This document shows, piece after piece, positions 32,878 through 43,493 of a stretch of 64,000 bases of DNA. The DNA is taken from NCBI GenBank assembly GCA_030248195.1, contig JASAND010026807.1, positions 99,354-163,353 of the forward strand, written 5' to 3'. The notes beneath the pieces were generated by a model. It was not told the origin of the DNA. It searched no databases and saw nothing but the letters and a program-made list of their open reading frames with translations. The stretch comes from Trissonchulus latispiculum. Taxonomy: Eukaryota > Nematoda > Enoplea > Enoplida > Ironidae. Position 1 is the first letter of the stretch. Each line of letters starts with the position of its first letter. The position numbers and the translations under genes are program-made.

Positions 32878-34353
32878 ATGTCTGCAATTGCCAAGTTGAA
32901 TGCAGCTATTGAAACTGGATTTTGGAAAGATGGCCCTCAGATTACTAAAACCCTTCGCAACAAAGCTGTAGAGCTCATGAAAAGTGAATGGGATGGGAAA
33001 GAAGTAATAGGAACTGATGAGTTTTGGGCATATTCCCAAACACTCCCCTTGGATATTAATTCGAATACTAGCGTGGTCCCCAAGTGTTCAACTTGCAATG
33101 AAACGTATCCCACCTTTCTAGAACTTCAGAGGCACAATACAATGGACCACTCATCCAAAACTTTTTTCCCGTGCCCTAAATGTGAAAAGGTTTTTACTGA
33201 AAAGCACAACATGACCCGTCATTTCAAGCGATTCCACCCCACCGAAGTTCCATCTTATGAGTGCAGGAAATGTGGCTTCAAATACAAGACATATAAAGGT
33301 TATCAGGGCCACTTGAGAACGCACAGAGAGGCCCCTAAAATTCAAAACCCTAGAACCTTAAGACAGACCCATTTCTCGAATCTCCCTACCGAGGATGCCT
33401 CCAAATTGACTAGGAGTGTTGTGAAGGATCTCCCCGAAGACCTGGCCCAAATTTACAGGGAGAATTGGAGAAGGATCAGGACTAGATTTGTTTCCTCTGG
33501 CATTCAAAATCGGTACAACTTCAGAATAGATAGCAGCTCACAACTTAAGGAGTTGGTTAAGATTGTATTCAAAGTTCAGCGATGGCAGTTCAAATTCAAC
33601 CTTTCTTTTGGATTTGTTCTCAGGAACATCGAAGAAGGGGAACTCGGGTACTACTACCCATCCGGAAATAACCGGTATTTCGATGAACCTATCCACATTT
33701 CGAATGAAGGCGATCTAGGAAAAATCTTCTATGAGCTAGATAAGGGGGACGTTTTGGAATGGGTTAGGCAGCAACGTCCAAACACCAAATGGACGGTCCT
33801 CCAAATTACCAACGTTTGCTTCTATATTAATAAGTTAATTTCCTATCCTGTGGGCGAAGTCAAGTATCTCCCGGATTATGTGAAAAATAACCGCGGTATC
33901 AATGCATTGGTAAATAATTATCGCGGAAGAGCCTACCAGGACGAGAAATGCTTCTTCAGGTGCTTGGCCCTTGGCTTGGGATCAAACTTGAATGCTCTAG
34001 AGGAAAAAACAAATGAGTTAATTGATCAATGGGTTCAACCTGGGGATGAGTTTAATGGGGTTTGCCTTGAAGATTTAGATGAATTAGAGGAAAAGTTTGA
34101 TATCGTTATAACGGTTTATGAGCTAGGATCTACAGTTGAGGAAGCCGATGAGGAGCCTGAAGACCTAAATGAACTGTTAATTAGGAATCACGAACGGGAT
34201 CAGGAATTTGCAGATGTTACAGCCAAACTTATTCGAAGGCCCCTAGGAAAAAGATCTAGAAAAATGGCCCTAAACATCTACGAAAACCATTTCTCCTTTA
34301 TTAAAAATATGAATAAGTTCACCCAAAATAAAAATTTCACTAAAGTTCACTAA
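32878..34353 (+). CDS. C2H2 zinc-finger plus OTU-like protein of Maverick type, 491 aa, intact
   Basis: Intronless frame with three C2H2 fingers: C70/C73/H86/H91, C99/C102/H115/H120, C129/C132/H145/H149. Residues about 200-340 hold FKFNLSFGFVLRNIEEGELG and LQITNVCFYINKLISYPVGE, then LPDYVKNNRGINALV. Near 355-362 is YQDEKCFFRCLALGLGS, like the D-x-x-C block of OTU cysteine proteases, and near 466-473 NIYENHFSFI supplies a candidate His (H471). The order 'ITNV...PlG..LPDYvK...D..CFFRCLA...NlYe.HFSfI' is what I know from proteins encoded with type-B DNA polymerase in Mavericks/adintovirus-like elements. No polymerase domain follows, so it is a stand-alone or truncated version. The start has context GAAAATGTC; AATAAA lies inside the last codons (near 34326). 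All frames are clean, unlike the Polinton genes at 24-30 kb. Protease activity is inference. Confidence 0.7.
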   Translation: MSAIAKLNAAIETGFWKDGPQITKTLRNKAVELMKSEWDGKEVIGTDEFWAYSQTLPLDINSNTSVVPKCSTCNETYPTFLELQRHNTMDHSSKTFFPCPKCEKVFTEKHNMTRHFKRFHPTEVPSYECRKCGFKYKTYKGYQGHLRTHREAPKIQNPRTLRQTHFSNLPTEDASKLTRSVVKDLPEDLAQIYRENWRRIRTRFVSSGIQNRYNFRIDSSSQLKELVKIVFKVQRWQFKFNLSFGFVLRNIEEGELGYYYPSGNNRYFDEPIHISNEGDLGKIFYELDKGDVLEWVRQQRPNTKWTVLQITNVCFYINKLISYPVGEVKYLPDYVKNNRGINALVNNYRGRAYQDEKCFFRCLALGLGSNLNALEEKTNELIDQWVQPGDEFNGVCLEDLDELEEKFDIVITVYELGSTVEEADEEPEDLNELLIRNHERDQEFADVTAKLIRRPLGKRSRKMALNIYENHFSFIKNMNKFTQNKNFTKVH

Positions 34354-34500
34354 AATTTCACATCTTATTTTGAACACATAGTATTCTAATCACACTAGTT
34401 TTTCTACAAAGCTTAGTGACATTGCGCATGGTACTTGGTTACTATTTTCTAATTTTGCTCTAAGCTTAGCACGGGTTTACACGATGAGTCAATTTTGCAG

Positions 34501-34533
34501 TATATAAGGTGGGGATTTTGGGCAGTATCATTT
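34501..34533 (+). promoter_or_regulatory. TATA box and initiator of the innexin gene
   Basis: TATATAAGG at 34501-34509 and TCATTT at 34528-34533, with the A about 29 bp after the TATA start. The start codon follows at 34556, leaving a 5' UTR of only about 26 nt. Confidence 0.6.
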
Positions 34534-34555
34534 AAGTTTCTTTTCTGTCTCCACA

Positions 34556-35362
34556 ATGTTATTTTCATACTCAACTGTTCCACTCCTGCGATCGTGGTTA
34601 TCTTTGCGCAATGATTATGCTGATTTTGGAGGTAAACTGGTAGAAGTCTTTACTGTACCTGTCTTGGCTATGGTGGCGTCTCTGATGTTAGCTGGTCAGG
34701 CTATTGGAGATTCCATATCCTGCCAAATTCCCACTCAGGTAAATCCCCCGACTGTAAAATATTTCCTGGATATTTGTTTCTTCAAAACGAATATACCGGA
34801 CAAAGACTACCTCCTATTCTATAAAGATTGCGAAGAAAGATTTTACATTCATATGTATCCATACATGGGATTCATTGTGATGTTTATGGCGTTACTACTT
34901 TATTTCCCCAGCGTTATTTGGAAGATAGCAATCAGAGATTGGGATGCAGTTGATGTTAAAATTTCTGAACTGGTAGTTTACATGGCAAGGAAGAAATTTT
35001 ACTGTAAGATATTCTTTCTTTGTAAATTTCTGACTGTATCGTTAATTGTTTGTGAATTTATACTGGTTGGATTATTCATTTATCCCATTGTAAATAATAA
35101 TTTTTCTTCAGATAAAAGTTTATTTCCGACAGAAGTGCAGTGCGGAGTACCAATGTACAGTTTTGGAAATGTGAATATGCAGTATATTATGTGTTTACTT
35201 CCCCTGAATTTCTACTATTCTAAATTTTTCATTGTATTCATTGTTTGGCTGTGTATAATATTAATTTTGATTCTGTTCCACATGCTGTATATGATATTGT
35301 ATTTGATTAAGAAAAAGATGTTTAATGACATGGGACTGTTTATGTATGTGAACAGAAAATAA
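34556..35362 (+). CDS. short intronless innexin, 268 aa
   Basis: Four hydrophobic segments (about 32-50, 101-121, 156-178, 222-246) in the innexin layout, with N- and C-termini cytoplasmic. First loop: C56 in SISCQIPT, C74 in YFLDICFFK, C92. TM2 region YPYMGFIVMFMALLLYFPSV corresponds to the innexin 'YqWv...ll.alLFY.P...W' signature, though the YQWV word is changed to YPYM. Second loop/TM4: C196, then QYIMCLLPLNFYYSKFFIVF, matching innexin 'C.LPiN...eKif.flW'. Innexins form gap junction or hemichannel pores. This one is short (most are about 350-400 aa), mainly at the C-terminal tail. It has no introns, and AATAAA overlaps its stop codon. It sits 203 bp downstream of the Maverick-type gene and shares its TATA word, so an element-borne innexin is plausible; a host retrogene is the alternative. 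Confidence 0.8.
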   Translation: MLFSYSTVPLLRSWLSLRNDYADFGGKLVEVFTVPVLAMVASLMLAGQAIGDSISCQIPTQVNPPTVKYFLDICFFKTNIPDKDYLLFYKDCEERFYIHMYPYMGFIVMFMALLLYFPSVIWKIAIRDWDAVDVKISELVVYMARKKFYCKIFFLCKFLTVSLIVCEFILVGLFIYPIVNNNFSSDKSLFPTEVQCGVPMYSFGNVNMQYIMCLLPLNFYYSKFFIVFIVWLCIILILILFHMLYMILYLIKKKMFNDMGLFMYVNRK

Positions 35363-36052
35363 AATGATTATATAGTGATCTATCTTTATTTAAATACGGA
35401 GATCTATATATGTGCCCTGAGCCAACGAATTAGTTGTAACTTTCCCCCAATGTAGTCTTCAGTCTTTACAGCTTTAGGTTTTGTCAACAATTACACTGGC
35501 CAGCAATTGACATGGTCGTTTCAACATGTTCGCTCCACGACACTGTTCGAAACTGGTTTCGGGTAGCCATAGTCTTGAACACACAAAATAGTTTGATGCT
35601 TAAAAATAGTAGAATAGTTCAATCCACAATACGAAGGCTCTTGGTTTTGACGACAGATTTTATCTTTAACCGAAATGGTTTTAAAATACCCAATTCAATG
35701 GGAGGAATCGAAATTAATAAACATTTTGTAACGTAGATTGGCAATGCTAATGCTTGAAAGTTTGGCGAGAATATCGTGATTTTGAACAGTTTTGACAATA
35801 TTACTGCATTGAGAATTAACTTTGGGGCGAAGTACCATTTTTCAGACAATTTCTTGCACCCTTGTGCAAGAAATTGCGATTGTAGCATGTTTTCACCTTG
35901 TACCAATTGCTTCTGTGCAATTCAAATCGGAAACGTGAAATTGAGACTATTTTAAACGTTTTCGAAACGCTCAACCGCTTATTGCTTTGGAACGCATTCG
36001 GTGTTAATTTGTTTTGGCATAATTAATTCTAGGACTTTTCGTAACAGGAACG
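35363..36052. other. intergenic, nothing recognised
   Basis: AT-rich; it contains the palindromic stretch CAATTTCTTGCACCCTTGTGCAAGAAATTG near 35848-35878 (stem CAATTTCTTGCAC, loop CCTT) but no gene. The hairpin is noted because hairpins dominate the next 4 kb. Confidence 0.45.
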
Positions 36053-36190
36053 AGGAAGGTAACAACTTCCTGCTTGCGACAAATATTACGTGATTAAAAA
36101 GAATTAACATACAGATTCGGTGAAAGTGTAACAGCTAGGTTTAGGACCTCCGATTTCCCGGGTCCTAAACGAGGAAGGTAACAACTTCCT

Positions 36191-38160
36191 ACTCTAATAG
36201 ACATCGAACTTCAAAACTGGTTAACTTCGTGAATTTTGGTAATTTTGTATCCATTGGAAGATGGTTTTAGCAACTATTCATAATACTTACGTAACTAGCC
36301 GTTATTTCCTCTATTTCCGATACACTGTTGATTACTATTCAGTATTAACTAAGGTTATTAATTTATTGACACTTGTTATCAACACTTGTGAAAGGTTGTT
36401 ATAAACCAAATTTGTAACAACTATTAACTGAGCAAGGTTGAGCTTTTACCCTTGCTGAATGTTGTAAAACAGAACTTCGCTAGATTTGTCCGTGAACTCA
36501 GGCACTGACGTGAAATAGCGCCAGGCTGTCATTGCGGCGTAATTATGAACGAAATATACGATGCATATGGTTAATTTGACCATGAATATCAATAACAGTG
36601 TGTGTTGATTTCAAACTAAAAGAGACGATACCGAACACTCTAAAACTACCTCCATTATTGGTCTTGCGTACTATTCTCATACATTTTTGTACGTGGCTTG
36701 CAAAAACAACAATTTTTAAGCGGATAATGTATTAATCTTGCGCAAAATCAACTGCCGAAGAGATTTCCTTCATGCGATTCGTCCGCACTCTTAACAAAGA
36801 GTGACCTACGCGGACGAATCGAGGATATCCCTTTTCCGACTGATAAGGACCTGATACGGGGTCCCCGTGACCCTAGGTCTCATGGTCTGAATCTCAGTTG
36901 CATATTAGCTATTTTTGGGCCTAAACCCGCATTACCTAAATAATCATGCCTTCACAGACTTCCAGACATGCGCACAAACTCTATCTGCTAAAAACTACGT
37001 CGCTTACTAGTATTTTCCTGCGTACTATGTGAGTCTTGGTATAATTTTGGTGTTTCACACATACCACATGCACAGTCAGTTGTCACGCATTCACACTGTT
37101 ATATTCCTAATTATTGTTATCAATTGCACTGCACAAACTTGCAACAATCACACACGCATTACAACATTACAAATACCCTAATACTTAGTTAGGTAATCCT
37201 ATTCCTTAGCTAGACAAGATTCATACGGCATTTAAGCAATTATTGGGACAGCTACTTAAGGATCATTTATACTGCACTCATGCAACACTTATACGATCAC
37301 TTAAATCGTCAACCAAAGACCGTTCTGCTACATTTATACTGCATTTATACACTCAGACTGCCACTTGAGAAAGTACTACACTACATTCATACCACATCCA
37401 TGCATCATTCAGACTAGAACACGCTCATATTAACCTCACGTACACTCATTCACATGTGTGTCAAGTATGCATCTTTCCTGCCTATTACCTGAGCATTATC
37501 CATTCCTGGCAGAGCTCACAACCCTCGTCGGACGGGAGGAGTTTACGTGAGTTACCCCATACAAGCACAATCACAGATGCTGACACACGCTCATTTACAC
37601 ACACAATTACACACTCAAACATGCGATTTCTTAACTAGCCACTGCTTAACTAATCCTAACTACAAACATGGTTATATTAGCAGTTTAAACAAAGCCTAGT
37701 TCTAAATACATTTATTATTCTAATTTCTTAGCTATTAGATCAAACATATCTTGATAATATTAACTGCTACTTTAAGGGGAAACTGGTTGAAATTTTAGTG
37801 CGAGTTTTAGGGTCTTAAAACTCGACTTGTAGCGCAGAACTTTGGGAATTTTGTAATATTTTGAGCAGAAGTTTTGAAATTTAGAAAGCCGTGTGAGTAA
37901 TGATTGCTAAGCAATCATTACTAAACAAAACTACTAACAACAGTCAAATTAATTGGTGGGGAAGCCGGTCATTCCCCGTGAAACGCTTGATTAATTAATT
38001 ATTTAAAATACCAGGTTAAAATTGCTGATTATTCTGAGAACTCGGTTTTAAAGGTTCGTTTCGTGGTTTTAGTGACATATTAATTTTTAACACCGACCTA
38101 CAACAAACACACAAATTATAGACAGTGGGTTTTCGTGACTTAACAAAGCCATGGTAAAAC
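36191..38160. other. non-coding, hairpin-rich; no gene recognised
   Basis: CA-rich low-complexity words around 37070-37640 (CACACATT, ACTCA). GGGGAAGCCGGTCATTCCCC (stem GGGGAA/TTCCCC) near 37969. No protein-like frame. It may be the non-coding part of a retroelement whose coding region is missing. Confidence 0.4.
37512..37560. repeat. two-stem hairpin motif, copy 1
   Basis: CTCAC..GTGAG outer stem (37515-37519/37547-37551), CCTC..GAGG inner stem and the trailing words GTTTACGTGAG then CCCCAT. A second copy is at 38482-38530 with different but still complementary inner arms. Confidence 0.55.
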
Positions 38161-38166
38161 AATATG

Positions 38167-38189
38167 GCCGGCAACTCCTAGTTGCCGGC
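38167..38189. repeat. perfect 10-bp hairpin GCCGGCAACT-CCT-AGTTGCCGGC
   Basis: Another of the CCGGC-type hairpins, like those in the Penelope array and the MITEs. Confidence 0.85.
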
Positions 38190-38481
38190 TGTGCGGTAAA
38201 TATACCTATTACTAGCTTAGCATTCTAGGGTCGTAGCAAAGGGACCCTCTAGCTCAAGCTCAGGGGATGGGTCCCCACTTAATAATCCCGTAATCTACTT
38301 CAAACCCCAATTTTAGGCGAAAAATGCCTTATTAAAAGTGAAAAAAAGGTTGGTCGTGGCTTGACCGAAAAGTGCAAATAAAGGATAATTGAATAAAACA
38401 GAATAACAAGGGGCGGAGGTCAGCAAACCTCGATAATAAGAGAGTGTCGGTTATAAAAACAGAAAAACAAAAGTAGGGGCA

Positions 38482-38530
38482 ATTCTCAAGACCTCCATCG
38501 AACAGGAGGGGTTTACATGAGCTGCCCCAT
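38482..38530. repeat. two-stem hairpin motif, copy 2
   Basis: Outer CTCA..TGAG and inner CCTCC..GGAGG stems around ATCGAACA, then GTTTACATGAG and CCCCAT. Aligns with 37512-37560; the inner stem changes are compensated. Confidence 0.55.
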
Positions 38531-38559
38531 TATTAAAATAATAAAATAATAAGGATAAG

Positions 38560-38960
38560 GATTTAGGTTGAAAGAACTAAAAAGTGGCTCAAAGGCCCAC
38601 ACATGGTAGAGAAATAAAAGTCGGGCTTGAGCCCAAAATGTTGATAAGAAATGGGGCTCTACGGCCCGAAAAAGGCATATAAAAATGGCCCATTGGCCTC
38701 ATAAAATGCAGAAAAATTGGCCCGAAGGCCCCCCAAAAATACAGACAATAAAGAATGGCCCAAACGCCTCAAAAATAAAAATAAAGGCCAAAAAGGTGGC
38801 CGTTGATTTCCTAGGATTTTTGTCCTCGTTGCAGTTCCTGGCCAGGTATAACAAACCTATGCGGCCCTCAGTTGTAGTGTTCGCGGTACATTTCTCAATT
38901 TCTTTTCTGGCCCGAAGGCCAGAAAAGTCCTACGTTTTTATCCTAACCGGGGAGAGTGCA
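38560..38960. repeat. degenerate GGCCC/GGGCC short repeats
   Basis: Many short inverted words (GGCCCGAAGGCC, GGGCTTGAGCCC, GGGGCTCTACGGCCC) in purine-rich sequence. It looks like low-complexity or hairpin-rich non-coding sequence. No coding signal. Confidence 0.45.
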
Positions 38961-39154
38961 CTTTAGCCCCCATGCAGGTAACAACTGCACTGGAGAGCGC
39001 ACTAGAAGGGAGGGGAAAAGCAACCGCTCTCGGTCGCACTCAAACGAACACTGATTAGAGAGAAAATTTCGGGGTCGGGCTGACAGTTTTGCTGGCAGCC
39101 CGATGACAGGTCACTAGTGACTTTGGAGGCGGATTTTCCTTTGATTTTAAGGCA

Positions 39155-39190
39155 AAGCTTCTAGAAGGTTCTGGAACCTTCTAGAAGCTT
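39155..39190. promoter_or_regulatory. perfect six-unit heat-shock element
   Basis: Alternating TTC and GAA at 39159-39161, 39164-39166, 39169-39171, 39174-39176, 39179-39181 and 39184-39186, exactly 5 bp apart, i.e. six contiguous nTTCn/nGAAn pentamers. The whole 36 bp is a near-perfect palindrome with only the central TG unpaired. This is the textbook binding site for heat-shock factor trimers. No gene with a convincing start is attached on either side. Confidence 0.75.
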
Positions 39191-40800
39191 GCCACCTTTT
39201 ACATATGGGGCGCAGCGGCGAGGCGGGCCAGCTGACCGCCGAGGGTCAATATTAATGAGATTTTAGAATTATTGCCCTCCAACTGACCCTTTTTTGATAT
39301 ATTTTGGGCCCCGAATTCTTGCAGAATTTTGGAAAACTTTCTTTAACATATAAACGCAACCAAAGGGACAATTTCACTAAATTTTAGAACTTTAACCAAT
39401 TGTTGCGCAGGTTGTACAATTTTCAGGAATTTATAATTTACATGATTACCTAGTATATGTCTACGTACATAGTCCTAGCTACTTATTAATGTAATATTAT
39501 TATTATTAAAGGCCAACGGCCCCTTCTTGTCACAACTTGGGCTGAAAACTACGTACATTTCCCTTTTCCTCTTTGCTACCTTTGTCTTCGGCCAAGGCTC
39601 AGGGAGAAGACAACTGTTGAGTCCTGGAAGAAGGGCCCAACAGGAGGAAGAAAAAGAAAAGAAGGGAGAAAAGGTTTGACTTAAGTCAAACCAAAATAAA
39701 AACCTTTTTAGAACACTCCTTTTTGGAGTGTTAAGATTACACAACAAAAGTGTAATCTTAATAAAAACATTTTTATAACTTATAACTTTCTTAATTTTTG
39801 GAGTTAAAACGTCGGGTTTGGATTTTTGAAATCAGCGTCGACTTATCTTTCATATGAGCCCAAGTTATGGTTCAACCCAAAATTGTCAAAATTAACTAAT
39901 TACTACCTAATTAGTACTAACTAACCCTGACTAAGCCTATATAACTACGCACTTAGCTATTTTAGTGCCTAGAGTCGAACCATCTTCCAATATTCATCAT
40001 TTTTACTGTAGATTTCCACTTTATAGGCAATTTTTACGGCCAATTTTCCACTTAATGAACATATAATTTTCTATTGCAAGTCAATGACTTCTTGCTAATT
40101 CATGTTTGGTCAATGAAAAACATACAAAATGGTGAGAAAAGGCCATTCTTGACTCAAGTTATGAGTGACAACTCACTAAAACACTTAAGATCAATCAAAA
40201 CGTCGGTGTTTTCCTTCGTGGGGAGTAACAACTCGCTAATTTTCTTTGGGATTCTTTAAGTTTTATCAAGATACTGCCGTTTAGGGTCGAGTGGAGTGAC
40301 AACTCCGATTAATAGGAGATAAGTGACCAAATTAACCCTCCGTTTGCAGCTTCTAGGTTAGTATTGTTAGTAATTTGAACGATATTTAAACTTAATTACA
40401 CTTAAAATCATCAAGACTAGGAAGATTTTTAACCTTAATTGAGTGCAAACCTTAACCCTATTTAAGAATTTCCCTTAATGTTGAGTACTAGACAACTCTG
40501 GCTTTGCAAACACAGAACAATTCATACAATTAATGCTTGGACATTATTTACTAATCATATTCCATAATGGTGATCGTCGGTCTTCTTCGCAGATCCATGG
40601 CACAGAGGTTCTTCCTTACTGATTTTAATACTTTTGACCATGTTTCCATTATTTTAAACAGGTTTTAACTTCAAATTTTACCAATTCCATTACACAAATT
40701 GTTGTAGCTGGCTTAAGGAACTGGTTTCCTTTTGGGTATTTTTGACTCATACGGCTTTAATCCTTTACGTAAACGGCTAAAACTTGCGAAATAACCTATT

Positions 40801-41735
40801 TCCGTGCTCTTTAACATTCTGGGACCAGTCTCGTATTTTTAGGCCAAACGATAAGAAAGTTTTGGTTTTTGGCCTTAGACTCCCAGTAGGTAGACAAGAC
40901 ACGGGATTGGTTGTTATGGCTGGAAAGAGGACTCGAAAATGAACATTTTTGCTCTTACAACCTTTGAGCTATCTCCAGTGGTTAAGTCAGTATAAGCAAA
41001 AGTCTGTTTTTAGGGTCAAAAAATGGCCATTTTCGAGGAAATCAGTTTTTTCAAAATTACTGCCACATGTTAGGGACAAAATTGGCTTAGTTATACTCAA
41101 TCGATACATCTTCCAAATGCACATTTTATGAACGCCTATTAGCCTGACTTTATTGCTTTCAGCTAGAGATTTGGCCGAAAAACCATTTTGGCAAATCTGC
41201 GATTATTTTGTTTCGAACATCGATTTCTCAAAAACTACTCGACGGATTCCAGAGATTTACGGCAGAATCAAAATTTGCACTTCTGCGGAGTGACGTTTTT
41301 CTTGGTTTGGGCTAAAATATATTGAGTAGCAAGAAAACTCATTTGCAAATGCAAAATTGCAAAATTTCGTGTTACTGTGCATTTGTCCGATTTTCTGGAC
41401 CGTTAGACCTGCTGAGCCAAATCCATGAAAACGTCCCTCGGCCCATATGTTCTTCATATAATGGCACAAAAAACTTTTGGCCGATTCTTCAGTTTTGAGA
41501 AATCGATGTTCAAAAACTTTTGGTCTATATTCATCCTGTTAGATGTCAGCTTGTCAGAAAATTTCTGCTATTTTTTTGCTAATTTTGCCAGTTCTGTAAG
41601 CTCATGTGAATGTACAGATAATAAGCTTTAAAACGATGTGTAAAGCTCTTTGCAACTCCCAAAATTGCGAAAGTTATAGCGTTTCAAAAAAATCACCACA
41701 GCACTGCACAAAAGGATACCACCACCTTAAACTTC
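40801..41735. repeat. segmental direct repeat, copy 1
   Basis: Runs parallel to 43494-44605: shared landmarks TTCTGGGACCAGTCTCG, AACATCGATTTCT, TTGAGCCAAAT-type segment, TTTTGAGAAATCG, AAAGCTCTTT and CACCACC. The copies differ at many bases, so the duplication is old. Non-coding. Confidence 0.7.
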
Positions 41736-42355
41736 ATCGTTATTCAAAAACCTAAACCTCAGCCAGGTGGACTAAACAAACCAGTAAAGGTAATTCTTGT
41801 TAGGTATGGTTAATTACTTTTACTTGAAGTATCTCAATTGCTGCTTCCCTGGCCCTAGAGGATATATCTCTAAAATAGAGAGCTAAAATGAAATTAAAAT
41901 TTCAGGATTAATCACACTAACTCCAAAACAAATTGCAGCCGTTGGCAGCTCAACAGGTTAGTTTTGTTCAGCTGTATCCCAAAATTACAATGCAACAGCT
42001 CTATACTTATCCTAATATCATTGGACTACTATATGCATCCGCAAACCTGATTTAACTTATTCTTTATCAAAAAAAGTGGGGGAGCTGCGGATATCCCCTG
42101 GTTTAATCCGTAGACTATGGGGATTAATCTAACCCTAATCCTATCAAATAAATTGGGGGAGCTGCGGATTCACGAACGCTGCAAATCTGAGATCTTATGG
42201 GATTAACTGCGGAACTTGGGGTGGGATACAAACTGGGATGGATTATCTTTCCCATCTCCTGCCACCCCATAGCAAATTGCGGGAGCTGGCTCCTCAGCCC
42301 CTTAGCTTAGAATTAGGGATTAACTGCGGGTTCACGAACACTGTATTCCTGAGAG
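41736..42355. other. no gene; repeated GGGGGAGCTGCGGAT-type words
   Basis: Between 42065 and 42350, and again at 42590-42790, AATTGCGGGAGCTGG, GGGATTAACTGCGG and GGATTA words recur irregularly, framing the MITE at 42356. Probably one degenerate repeat interrupted by that insertion. Confidence 0.45.
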
Positions 42356-42583
42356 CAAGAGTACATAATAACTAAGAGTGTGACAAGCGAAAACACAACT
42401 ATTCAGTTGGTTCAATGTGCGTCTGTTGCGAGCTTCAGCACACAAGCATAGCGTGCGAATTTCTTTGAAGTGATGGGTCTAATTTGTGGAGGTGGGGTCA
42501 GCCGTTATCGTGCAGATCATGTCCCCAAGCCTAATAACTAAGAGCTTGACGCTTGTCACACTCTTAGTTAGTATGTACTCTTG
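42356..42583. mobile_element. MITE of the CAAGAGTACATAATA family, copy 3
   Basis: Ends CAAGAGTACATAATAACTAA and its near complement, flanked by CTGAGAG at 42349-42355 and 42584-42590 (7-bp target duplication). 228 bp; an internal deletion relative to 9246-9585. Non-coding. Confidence 0.85.
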
Positions 42584-43493
42584 CTGAGAGGGATTAACTG
42601 CGGAATTGGGAGCAGGATGCTAACTGGGGGTGGATTACCTTTCCGATTTCCTGCTACCTCAAAACAAATTGTAAAAGTTGGATTAATCTCAATACCCTCA
42701 AAACAAATTGCGGGAGCTGGCCCCTCTTCGGGGCGGATAAAAGGGATTAAGGAGGATTAAAGGCTGATGCGGGGCCAGCTCCTGCAATTTCCTACTACTA
42801 TGAAGGATAAAGCTTCCTGGACTTAACAAACAGGGTTAAGTGAATGGGCCAGGGTATCTACTTTGGACCAGTGGGCCAGAACCGAAATTCTAAGTTAAGC
42901 CTGCCCAAAAGAAACTTCGGGGTCCAAATTATTTTACATAGTAAGTCTATGGATATGCTCTATTAATGCAAAAAAAGACAATTTTCCTAGCTGTATCCTG
43001 AAATTTGATCCGTGGGTATTTTTTGCGAACCCGTGATTTTTTGTGAAATCGTAACAAAAAATCACCAAAACTGTTTATTACTCTCGCTATACATACATTT
43101 GGTTAAATTCAGCATAAATTTGGACCGTGCATTTGGAGGGGGTCATTACCACTTGACACATCCAAGATTTTTTAATCGGATTTCGTTTGCAAAAATGGCC
43201 ACAAAAGTTAGATTTTTGTTTTTTATTAACCTTGGTATAATTCTTGCAGTTTAATGATATTTTTTATTAAGCTTAAAGCTTATGACACGTATCGGGAGCA
43301 TTAAAAGTAATTTTAAATCCAAAATTGTCTCTCTGTGCTAATGCCTCTATATATCATACACAAACAGAAATTTGCGATGTTTCTGCAGTTTTGAAAAATA
43401 GGTGTTTGAAATGCTGGTATTGCTTTGTGTAAATTACATCTTACAAGCTCCAATTCATTATGAAAGATGATGAAACTTTCTAAAGACATTATT

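Larger units (their letters stand above)
36053..40306. repeat. dispersed hairpins with a constant TAACAA/GACA core and changing stems
   Basis: Seven small inverted repeats share a core GTAACAAC, GTGACAAC or TAACAA but have different, always complementary arms: AGGAAG..CTTCCT (36053-36071 and 36172-36190), ACTCT..AGAGT (36787-36802, inside an 11-bp outer stem 36776-36786/36810-36820), TGCAG..CTGCA (38973-38989), TGAGT..ACTCA (40162-40175), GAGT..ACTC (40223-40234), GGAGT..ACTCC (40293-40306). No gene was found in this interval. See findings. Confidence 0.65.
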
